36,340 bases of DNA from an uncultured Capnocytophaga sp. (GTDB lineage Bacteria > Bacteroidota > Bacteroidia > Flavobacteriales > Flavobacteriaceae): assembly GCA_905372595.1 (NCBI GenBank), contig CAJPPS010000001.1:1-36340 (forward strand), written 5' to 3'. A model generated the notes under the pieces. The model was not told the DNA's origin, searched no databases, and saw only the letters and a program-made list of their open reading frames with translations. This document shows, piece by piece, positions 16,631 through 24,230 of this stretch (position 1 is the stretch's first letter; each line of letters begins with the position of its first letter). The position numbers and the translations under genes are program-made.

Positions 16631-19600
16631 TTACAATCCTATGCGCAAGGTAAAAATCAATCGCTTAGGAGAGATAGGAGTATGTCCATTGGCTAGGAAG
16701 TCAGGGTCATCACCATTAAGTTTCTTATCAGCATAGAGAAGTGCCAAGTTAGTAGCTTGTAGCTTCACACTAAGCTGACGAATACGGCTTTCTCGTAAGA
16801 AATTTCTATCAAAGGTATAGCCTAAAGAAATTTCTTTCAGGCGGATATTATCCCCTTTGGCGATACGTACGTCAGAATAGTCATAAGTTAGATAGGCTTG
16901 GTTAAGCTCTTTCCAGCCATTGAATAATCTTTGGTACATATAGGTTGTATAGAGAACAGGCACATCGGTTTTGTTCTCATCACCAGGGTATTGCCAACGG
17001 TTATTAAGCTCTCGTGGCACTGTAGTATAGTCATTGTATATATTTCTCATTCCTCTTAGGCGCACGACGTTTCCATAAGAATAGGTCAGTACCACTCCTA
17101 AAGAGATTCCTTTGTAATTAAGGGTATTCGTAAAGCTTCCCTTATCGGTAGGAATAAGCGTTCCAGAGTATTTCAGAAAATCTACATTCGGACTATCAAA
17201 ACGTACTCCGTTGATGGTCGTTTCTCCATTTTGATCTTTGAAAGTAGGGAGTCCTCTATTATCCAATCCGTTAAAAGGTACTGAGAAAAGGGATTTTAAA
17301 GGATAACCTTCTTTGGCAAATCCTCCTTGTGAAGTAGCTTTCTTAGAGTTATACCCAACCATATCCTGAATAGTAGGATTGGTAAGGAGCTTGGTTACTT
17401 CATTGGTTGCACGAGAATATACAAAAGAAGTTCTCCAAGAGAAATCAGCTGTTTTGATATTGGTAGTTTCCAAGCCTATTTCCAATCCTTGAGTACGCAT
17501 CTCTGCCATATTTCCTTTTTTGACAATAGTACCACTGATTCCTTGTGTGGTAATTCCTCCTATAAGGTCATAATTCTTACGGTTGAACCAAGTCAAAGAT
17601 AAGTTCACACGATCATTGAAGAGTCCAAAATCCGCCCCTAGGTTTAGTTCTTGGTTTTTCTCATAAGTAAGGTCGTGGTTGGCTGTATTGGAGATGCTCA
17701 ATCCCAACTCTCTCTGAGAGGAGTTTCGCCAAGGGTCATTCGTATAGATTTGAGAAAGGGAGTTGCTCACTGAAGGAGCTACGGCAGTTACCCCAAAAGA
17801 AGCGTTGAAGCTTAGGTGAGAAATTGGTTTAAGATATTGAAAGAAGTGCTCTTGAGTTACATTCCAGCTCACTCCTGTATTCCAAGTAGGCATCCAGCGG
17901 ATATAAGGAGAAGGACCAAACTGGTTAGAAGCATCATAGCGCAAGGTACCATTGACGGTATAGCGATTCTTAAAGGTATAGGTAGCATTCCCGAAGAATG
18001 CTTGATTGTTATTAATAGTATTATTCAAGCTATAATAAGTATACCCTTGTTCTTGCCAGAACTGGAACCATTTGTAGGAATAAGTTCCATAATTTCCAGA
18101 GTTATATAAAAGCCCAAAATGATCTGTAATATCATTCGCATGCTTAGCATTATCCATTTCAAATCCTCCAAAGAGTCCGAGCGTATGTAATCCATTGGCA
18201 AAAGAATCATTATAATTGAGGGTAGCTCGGAAAGTATTAGCGGTAGTGGTCGCTTCTGTTTTTCTACGAATACCTCCTTCAGGAAGTACCGATACAGGCA
18301 AAGCAAATGGATTGTTGGGATCTTTGTAGAGATACTTATTATAGGTTCTTATTAAGGCATTGGGCATATACCTAAATGAGTTCGCATAATTTGAGTTTTC
18401 ATTCAGTTCCCTATTGGCTATATTGGACTGATAACGAATAGCACCCATTAGAGTAGCTTTAACTTTAGGTGTAATTTTATAAGTAAGCTGAGCTTGAAGT
18501 CTCAATGTTGCTATATCAGTATCTGTATAGGAGTTATTAATCTCTTCCAAAGCATTGTAAGGCGTATATCTATACTTATAATGTTCTTTGGGATCCAAAA
18601 TGCGAGAATGAGTAAGCGCATAATTATAAATAGATCCTTCTGTTATAATTGGTGTAGATTGTGTTTTATAAGAAAGGTCTGTGATAACATTCAAGGAAAA
18701 CTTAGAAGAGAGGTTATAGTTCGCATTAAGGTTTCCTGAATATTGGGAATAAGTAGTGTTCTTTTGCCAGCCTGGGTCAGAAAGGAGGCTTAAGGAAGCA
18801 TAATAAGAGGATTTATCACTTCCAGAAGAGAAAGAAAGTGTATGGTTCTGCATAATACTTGTCTGGAAGAGCTCTTTGAACCAGTTGGTATTCCTTTTTT
18901 CAGCGGCTTGCATATAAGCCAATCGTCCTTCAGGAGTATTGGGCACAGCGAAATTCCCACTAGCATCTACTACATTGTGTAACTCGTACATTCTACCCAT
19001 CAATCCTTTTCTCTCCCAGATAGAAGTAATATCAGGGGTAAGGTGTCCTCCACGAATCAACTCCTGAATAACAGACATCTGGTCTTGAGAATTCATAATA
19101 TTATATTCCCCATAAGTAGGAATAAAACGAAAAGTAGATTCATTTGTATAAGTAATAGTACTTGCTCCTGAAGTACCTTTCTTAGTAGTTACCACTACCA
19201 CACCAGCAATAGCTCGAGGACCATATACTGCTGTAGCAGAAGCATCCTTAAGCACCTTAAAGCTCTCAATGCTCTCAGCAGTAAGCCCAGGAATGGCTGA
19301 AGCAATCAGCATTTTAGCATCATCAGAGACGAGCTCCTCAGGCTTAAGGTCTATATCATCCTGCAGAATCACCCCATTGAGTACCCATAGAGGTTTTACT
19401 TCTTTGGAAATAGAGGTTTGCCCACGGGTATTGGTATTCATAGGCGCAGAAGCCTCTTTTTTAGTAAGCTGTTCACCTGTTGCTAGCAAAGTAACATCTA
19501 CAACAGAAGAAGTAGGAGTTATTTCCTGCGTTTGCATTCCTTTCAAAGAAAAAACCAAGGATTGCCCCTTGGAGAGAGTCAGGGTATAAAGCCCATCAAA

Positions 19601-19777
19601 ATCGGTGAGAGTAGAAAGGGAAGTCCCCTTAATCGTCACCAAAACCCCTGAGAGGGGCTTGGACTTAGCGTCCTTGACCGCCCCAGAGATTTTCAATTGC
19701 TCCTGAGCGAAGGAGGCAACGCCTCCTCCCAGAAAGAGCAATAGCATTAGTAGCATTTTCATTCTCAATGTATTCAT
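16631..19777 (-). CDS. SusC/RagA-family TonB-linked outer-membrane transporter, short plug (copy 3)
   Basis: 1048 residues. Signal peptide to about residue 24 (VASFA before QEQ), carboxypeptidase-regulatory-like domain at about 26-100, a linker, then a reduced plug at about 113-202 and a long beta-barrel region to the C-terminus. The linker lacks the usual VVVTGYG-type segment; it has MNTNTRGQTSI instead, followed by KPLWVLNGVILQD, then an extra block with AIPGLTAESIES, then LKDASATAVYG and VVVVTTKKG. The barrel ends RLIFTLRIGL. Role: import of a substrate delivered by the partner SusD lipoprotein using TonB energy. It is the first gene of operon copy 3, 85 nt downstream of a -7 element. The reduced plug is shared with copies 1 and 2, so it is not an error or decay. 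Confidence 0.95.
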   Translation of the reverse strand: MNTLRMKMLLMLLLFLGGGVASFAQEQLKISGAVKDAKSKPLSGVLVTIKGTSLSTLTDFDGLYTLTLSKGQSLVFSLKGMQTQEITPTSSVVDVTLLATGEQLTKKEASAPMNTNTRGQTSISKEVKPLWVLNGVILQDDIDLKPEELVSDDAKMLIASAIPGLTAESIESFKVLKDASATAVYGPRAIAGVVVVTTKKGTSGASTITYTNESTFRFIPTYGEYNIMNSQDQMSVIQELIRGGHLTPDITSIWERKGLMGRMYELHNVVDASGNFAVPNTPEGRLAYMQAAEKRNTNWFKELFQTSIMQNHTLSFSSGSDKSSYYASLSLLSDPGWQKNTTYSQYSGNLNANYNLSSKFSLNVITDLSYKTQSTPIITEGSIYNYALTHSRILDPKEHYKYRYTPYNALEEINNSYTDTDIATLRLQAQLTYKITPKVKATLMGAIRYQSNIANRELNENSNYANSFRYMPNALIRTYNKYLYKDPNNPFALPVSVLPEGGIRRKTEATTTANTFRATLNYNDSFANGLHTLGLFGGFEMDNAKHANDITDHFGLLYNSGNYGTYSYKWFQFWQEQGYTYYSLNNTINNNQAFFGNATYTFKNRYTVNGTLRYDASNQFGPSPYIRWMPTWNTGVSWNVTQEHFFQYLKPISHLSFNASFGVTAVAPSVSNSLSQIYTNDPWRNSSQRELGLSISNTANHDLTYEKNQELNLGADFGLFNDRVNLSLTWFNRKNYDLIGGITTQGISGTIVKKGNMAEMRTQGLEIGLETTNIKTADFSWRTSFVYSRATNEVTKLLTNPTIQDMVGYNSKKATSQGGFAKEGYPLKSLFSVPFNGLDNRGLPTFKDQNGETTINGVRFDSPNVDFLKYSGTLIPTDKGSFTNTLNYKGISLGVVLTYSYGNVVRLRGMRNIYNDYTTVPRELNNRWQYPGDENKTDVPVLYTTYMYQRLFNGWKELNQAYLTYDYSDVRIAKGDNIRLKEISLGYTFDRNFLRESRIRQLSVKLQATNLALLYADKKLNGDDPDFLANGHTPISPKRLIFTLRIGL

Positions 19778-19861
19778 ATCTTATTTTTCTTGTTGTTCCC
19801 TCTGAAAATAAACAGCTTTTTCAAGCAAAATCAAGCTTTTTCTTGCTGTAAATTTGAGTTA

Positions 19862-19903
19862 CAAAGTTACAAAAAAGAAACGAATCCAGTTATTTTTTTA
19901 ACA
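19862..19903 (-). promoter_or_regulatory. Promoter and conserved upstream element of operon copy 3
   Basis: On the minus strand: TGTTAAAAAAATA (19891-19903), 21 bases, then the -7 element TAACTTTG (19862-19869). The 13-base upstream element is identical, at the same spacing, in copy 2. There is no TTTG about 20 nt upstream, unlike the rpoB and DUF805 promoters, which suggests dependence on an activator. Confidence 0.6.
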
Positions 19904-20042
19904 TAAAAAATCCTTACAAAATAAGACTAAGAACTCTTTTTTATTAAATAACTGTTAATCATACACATTCACTCTACTATTGATATAAAACAACAGCCCC
20001 AAGCAATGTCTTTGACCATCAGAAGTACTTTCCTTCTTCTAG

Positions 20043-20078
20043 ACAATAAAAAAATCCCTTCACTAAGGAAAGGATTTT
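20043..20078 (-). terminator. Rho-independent terminator of operon copy 2
   Basis: Stem AAAATCC/GGATTTT (20051-20057 with 20072-20078), partly extended inward, followed on the minus strand by a run of T's (TTTATTG). It lies 20 nt past the DUF4302 stop codon of copy 2. Confidence 0.75.
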
Positions 20079-20098
20079 CAAGGTTTGTTACACATTTT

Positions 20099-21436
20099 TT
20101 ATTTCTTAACAAGCATCCACACATTAGCATCTCTTGCTGCGGTGAGCTTATAATAATCATCTGAATATTCTTCTACAATATAGGGGGATTGCTTAGCTAT
20201 GTCCTCCATAAACTTCCCTAAATGCTCTCTACAATAGAACAAATGATTTCCTTCGTCCTTAGGGTTATTTATAAGAATTTTCACCTGATTAGCCGCTCCT
20301 GCCACTCCTACAAAATCCATCATATAGTAAGCAGTGAGCTTGTAGGTGTCATCTGTATCATAGACATTCTCCATATAGAATCCTGTGGATCGGTCTCCTT
20401 CGTTTCCATCCATTGTAAGAAAGAGCAATTGTTCAGAAAGGGTAAATCCTGGTAATAAGCGAGCTGTTCTGCGCCTAGTGGTATTGAAACTTCTAACCAA
20501 AGAGGGAGACACATAACCGTTCAAGAACCATATCTGGAAGCTACTTCCTGCTGTTGTAGGAGGAAGCAGAGGAGATGTTACAAAATCTGAGCTGATACTT
20601 CCGTCAGGGGTAGCCAGGGCAGTCTTAGCATCGTTCAGGTAGAACTCTGAGAGAGTATGCCCATTAATCGTTACAGGCTCATAGAGCTTGATTCCCTTTT
20701 CGGTAAGGATAAAAGCCCGTTGTTCATACTTACGTCCTTCGTCATAGATGAAAGCCAACTGACGTACGCTGGGAAAGAGGTCAAGCTTCACTTCTACCCC
20801 TCCTACTTGGATAGGAGAAAGTCCTTTGTTCTTAAGTACATCTCGGTTTTCTCGGATTTTGTTAAGGAAAGCCTCTCTATCGGTAGTGAGCTTGGTCAGG
20901 GTCATTATATTTTCATTTCTTTTCCCTTTGAGAGTGAAACCTCCATCTTGCTCTTTTTCGATAATAAAATCCACTTCTCCTCCTTTAGCATTAGGAAAGT
21001 TAGACGTTACATGAGAGAAATGATGGAGTACTTCTCCATAAGTATTGAAACTCAAAATCGGAAATTCCGCCAATGAATAAGTATAGCGAGAGGTATCTTC
21101 GTCATTAGTCGTTTTCACCTCTGAAGAGGCGGTTACCTTTCCTTCTGAGAATTTCAGGACAAAATTATACCCTCCTAAAGCACGGTGGTACTTAGGATAA
21201 TCATTGGTAGAGGGAAAAATTGTAGGATAATAGGGATATACCCAAAAACCATCTCGATATTCTTCAGGATAGTAGGTAAGAAGCCAATATCCATTATCTC
21301 CTTCCAGAACTTGCTTATATTTGCCTAAAACAGAGAGGGTACGCTCTGTAGGTTTTTGTTCGAAAACAGGATCTTCCTTATACTGGCAAGCAGTAAAAGA
21401 GAGCAAAGCAAGGCATAAGCTGATATATTTTTTCAT
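20099..21436 (-). CDS. DUF4302 lipoprotein (copy 2)
   Basis: 445 residues, lipobox Cys17 (FTAC) followed by QYKEDPVFE. The K-E-D just after the lipidated cysteine fits the lysine plus two acidic residues of the Capnocytophaga lipoprotein surface-export signal. DUF4302 features: NGYWLLTYYPEEY, GGYNFVLKFSEGKVTASSE, LSFNTYGEVLHHF, NAKGGEVDFII, and a repeated KGIKLYEPVTINGHTLSEFY theme. Compared with copies 1 and 3 it has an extra 13-14 residues, rich in Tyr, Trp, Phe and Pro, at about 62-80. Its C-terminal half also differs more (for example RSFNTTRRRTARLLPGF). It starts only 2 nt after the metallohydrolase stop codon, so translation is probably coupled. Confidence 0.85.
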   Translation of the reverse strand: MKKYISLCLALLSFTACQYKEDPVFEQKPTERTLSVLGKYKQVLEGDNGYWLLTYYPEEYRDGFWVYPYYPTIFPSTNDYPKYHRALGGYNFVLKFSEGKVTASSEVKTTNDEDTSRYTYSLAEFPILSFNTYGEVLHHFSHVTSNFPNAKGGEVDFIIEKEQDGGFTLKGKRNENIMTLTKLTTDREAFLNKIRENRDVLKNKGLSPIQVGGVEVKLDLFPSVRQLAFIYDEGRKYEQRAFILTEKGIKLYEPVTINGHTLSEFYLNDAKTALATPDGSISSDFVTSPLLPPTTAGSSFQIWFLNGYVSPSLVRSFNTTRRRTARLLPGFTLSEQLLFLTMDGNEGDRSTGFYMENVYDTDDTYKLTAYYMMDFVGVAGAANQVKILINNPKDEGNHLFYCREHLGKFMEDIAKQSPYIVEEYSDDYYKLTAARDANVWMLVKK

Positions 21437-21438
21437 AA

Positions 21439-22566
21439 TTAATTGTCATTTAAGTTAGAGAAATCTTTTCTGGGCACTGTATTTCCATAGAAGTCTTTCC
21501 CTACTACATAAGGGTATCGGCTACGGATTTCAGCACGTAGGGCATCAAGGTCAATATTCCAAGTGGTGGAAAGATAGTTCTTCATAATGGCTATTTTTTG
21601 CTCTATCTTTTCCTTACCTGTATACTGTTCTGTATCACGGATTTTCGTATTGGCACGCTCCATCACCTCTTGCCATACTTGAGAAGAATCATAATTTACA
21701 TAGCGGTTATCATAGAGCAATCCATAGTTCCAGCGCTTATTTCTCCAATTGTAATAAGCCACAGCATCATAACCATCAGGGAAACTCTGCAAATCAGGAT
21801 CAGAGGAATTCCTACCCCATTGGGTCTGGTCAGTAGTAGCACAGTTACAACCATCCAAATCTGCATTGAAGAAAACAATATAGCGGGCTAAAAGCTCTAC
21901 GAAGTCCTCATCTTTGTTAAAGCTGGAATATCCTGTAATAAACCCTGCCTTGAGGTAATCCTCTCCTTGCCAAGAGGTTGTCCAGTTTCCTCCTTTATAG
22001 TCATTTCCTGAAATTCTCTCATACTCAGGGTCAAAACGAATAGACTGATGCCAAGTATGAGCATTCTCGTGGTAAAGAGTTACCAAGATATTATCATTGA
22101 GCCAATAGATATTATTAGGTTCCGTATTATTAATCTCGGTAAGGTGGATCTTGACTCCTGCTACAGCAAGCCCTACCAGCTTAGACCCATTGGGGTTAAA
22201 GGCAGGGTCTCCTATAAGGATTAGTGTCCTAAAAGAGTGCTCATTGAGGAACTTCTGGGAGGTCATCTTCACATAAGGCTCAATAAAGAGATATTTGAAG
22301 ATATTAGCAAACTCCACTGCTTTTTCATATCTTACAGGAGAAAAAGTATAAGTACGGTCTACTTCTTCCTCGATAAACTGGTATAATACGCTTATATTAT
22401 AGGGTTTCTCTACATTGTTATAGAGGTATCTATCCAGTTCGTTCTGAGGGTTAATCCGCTCATTATGTTCTATAGAGGGCATTAAGGAACTTTCATCGGA
22501 AAGTTTGTCATTAGCAGTACATCCTACAAGGCTTACTGCCAAAAAAGAATATAGTATTTTTTTCAT
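21439..22566 (-). CDS. SusCD-associated zinc metallohydrolase lipoprotein (copy 2)
   Basis: 375 residues, lipobox Cys16 (LVGC). HENAH at residues 166-170 in LYHENAHTWHQ, with the presumed third ligand E224 in EDFVELLARY, so the zinc site is intact. It matches the TIGR04549 type. In place of the CGC and the DxNxDGFND calcium-like loop of copies 1 and 3 it has GCNC and then a different, longer segment (about 245-270) with DPDLQSFPDGYDAVAYYNW. The C-terminal AEIRSRYPYVVGKDFYGNTV is conserved. The altered region just after the catalytic core is a good candidate for a change in substrate preference. The gene begins 12 nt after the SusD stop codon. Confidence 0.88.
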   Translation of the reverse strand: MKKILYSFLAVSLVGCTANDKLSDESSLMPSIEHNERINPQNELDRYLYNNVEKPYNISVLYQFIEEEVDRTYTFSPVRYEKAVEFANIFKYLFIEPYVKMTSQKFLNEHSFRTLILIGDPAFNPNGSKLVGLAVAGVKIHLTEINNTEPNNIYWLNDNILVTLYHENAHTWHQSIRFDPEYERISGNDYKGGNWTTSWQGEDYLKAGFITGYSSFNKDEDFVELLARYIVFFNADLDGCNCATTDQTQWGRNSSDPDLQSFPDGYDAVAYYNWRNKRWNYGLLYDNRYVNYDSSQVWQEVMERANTKIRDTEQYTGKEKIEQKIAIMKNYLSTTWNIDLDALRAEIRSRYPYVVGKDFYGNTVPRKDFSNLNDN

Positions 22567-22578
22567 AAGTGCAGTGTT

Positions 22579-24213
22579 TTATCTTGGGTTGGGTTCCATT
22601 CCTGCTCCTAAGACCTCATCGGGGAGCTGGAAAGTGTTTCTAAGATCTCCGGAGGTAAGTATATCGGATACTTGATAGGTTCCGTTTCCGTATTTTTGGT
22701 AACGAGGCACTTCTATATTGTACCGCCTAATGTCCTGCCAGCGGAGTCCTTCGCCAAGAGTTAGGATACGGCGACACTGAAGTAGGTAGTGTAACATAGC
22801 TGTTTGATCTTCCGAAAGGGTATTGGTGAAAGTAGGATGAAGATTTTTCTTCTGAGTAACTCCTTCCACAGTACTTTGGGAATAAGGCATATTGGTATCA
22901 TTATAGAAAGTCTTGATATCATCTACCGTAAAACCTGTATTTCTATTGGTAGAGCCTCGTATAGTTAGCACCTTAACATAGCCCTTAGTCCAAAGGTTCA
23001 GGTCTCTGATAGCTCCCTCAAGGTCATTTTTCATAATCTTTGCTTCGGCACGTACCATAAGGGTTTCATCGGTAGTAAAAGGCACAATGATAGTCCCATA
23101 GAGGTCAGATCCTCGTTTAAAACGAGGAAATTTCCCCATCAGTACAATATCATATTCCCTACCTCCTGTATTGTTCGTAAAGGGAAGAAACCAATAGCGT
23201 GAATACCCATTGGTAGCATTCTGTGCTAAGGGATCCCAAAGGTTACGGGCTCCTAAGGTCTCTTTTTCAGAGACAAAGAAGTTATGGATATAGCGAGCAG
23301 GATTGTTTTCGTTAAAATAACTTGCCTCAGAGATTTCTGTATAGGTAGGTTGTAGCATTAGGTTGGCATCTATGTTTTCCTTGGTATAATAGAGGGCATA
23401 GTTATTCCTACGAGTGGAACCTATCTTGGTAGCATCACCGAAATCACTCCATTTCCTAAGGAGATTGGCAGTGGTAGCATCATTCTCTGTAAGGACTACA
23501 TTGGCATAGGCTATTGCCTTATCCCACTGCTGGTAATAGAGGAAGAAGCGAGCGGCAAAGGCATAAGCTGCCTTTTTATTGAAGTGATACTTAGGCATTT
23601 GATAATAGTTATCATCAATTAGGGGTAGTCCTGCCTCAATATCTGTAGCAATTTTTTGATAGAAGTCAGCTACATTTCCACGAGGATATTTTACAATGAG
23701 CTTATCCTCTATCTGGGTCATATAGGGAAGTCCCAAATCAGTACTACTAGTAGTAGTATTATATGCTTTACAGAAGACATTGGCTAAGCAGAAATGTGCA
23801 TAAGCACGAATCATCAGCGCTTCCCCTTTGGCGGGGTTTAGGGAAGTGGCATTACCCAACTTCTCTTCTATTGCTTTTAGGGCACGATTGGCAGAGGAAA
23901 TAGCATCATAGTGGTATTCCCAAAAATAATGCAAGCCATCGTAGTCCCAATATTCTTTTACAGGTTTCCAATAGGCTGCCTCTCCTGCAAAGAAAGGTAC
24001 ATAAGGAATCACTTCCCCATTATCGGCAATATTATCCGAAGCAAGCTCTGTGATATAGGTAGCGGTTGTCTTAGGATAGGCATCGGTAAGTACCGCTTTT
24101 ACCTCTTCGGGAGTAGAAATCTCCTGTAACCTTTTATCGGGCATCTCATCGAGTAAGTCATTACAGGAGGAGAGCGCAAAGGCAGTTATTATAAGTATAT
24201 ATATCTTTTTCAT
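22579..24213 (-). CDS. SusD/RagB-family nutrient-binding lipoprotein (copy 2)
   Basis: 544 residues from the ATG at 24213 (MKKIYILIITAFALSSC), lipobox Cys17, then NDLLDEMPD. An in-frame TTG two codons upstream is a less likely start because all three copies begin MKK at the same distance from the cysteine. SusD features: NPAKGEALMIRAYAHFCLAN, PKYHFNKKAAYAFAARFFLYY, FTTDETLMVRAEAKI and LLHYLLQCRRILTLGEGLRW. Its central surface segments (RRNNYALYYTKENIDANLML, LAQNATNGYSRYW) differ clearly from copies 1 and 3, which suggests a different ligand. It is the second gene of operon copy 2, 17 nt after the SusC stop codon. Confidence 0.95.
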   Translation of the reverse strand: MKKIYILIITAFALSSCNDLLDEMPDKRLQEISTPEEVKAVLTDAYPKTTATYITELASDNIADNGEVIPYVPFFAGEAAYWKPVKEYWDYDGLHYFWEYHYDAISSANRALKAIEEKLGNATSLNPAKGEALMIRAYAHFCLANVFCKAYNTTTSSTDLGLPYMTQIEDKLIVKYPRGNVADFYQKIATDIEAGLPLIDDNYYQMPKYHFNKKAAYAFAARFFLYYQQWDKAIAYANVVLTENDATTANLLRKWSDFGDATKIGSTRRNNYALYYTKENIDANLMLQPTYTEISEASYFNENNPARYIHNFFVSEKETLGARNLWDPLAQNATNGYSRYWFLPFTNNTGGREYDIVLMGKFPRFKRGSDLYGTIIVPFTTDETLMVRAEAKIMKNDLEGAIRDLNLWTKGYVKVLTIRGSTNRNTGFTVDDIKTFYNDTNMPYSQSTVEGVTQKKNLHPTFTNTLSEDQTAMLHYLLQCRRILTLGEGLRWQDIRRYNIEVPRYQKYGNGTYQVSDILTSGDLRNTFQLPDEVLGAGMEPNPR

Positions 24214-24230
24214 TGTCAATAGTTTTTAGG

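Larger units (their letters stand above)
19778..20098. other. Gap between operon copies 2 and 3
   Basis: 321 bp without a gene. From the copy-2 side it holds the terminator of copy 2 (20043-20078), then an AT-rich stretch, the promoter of copy 3 (19862-19903) and a leader of about 75 nt before the SusC ATG. The leader contains AAGC/GCTT inverted pieces (about 19811-19850) that could form a weak hairpin. No small ORF or RNA gene is evident. Confidence 0.7.
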
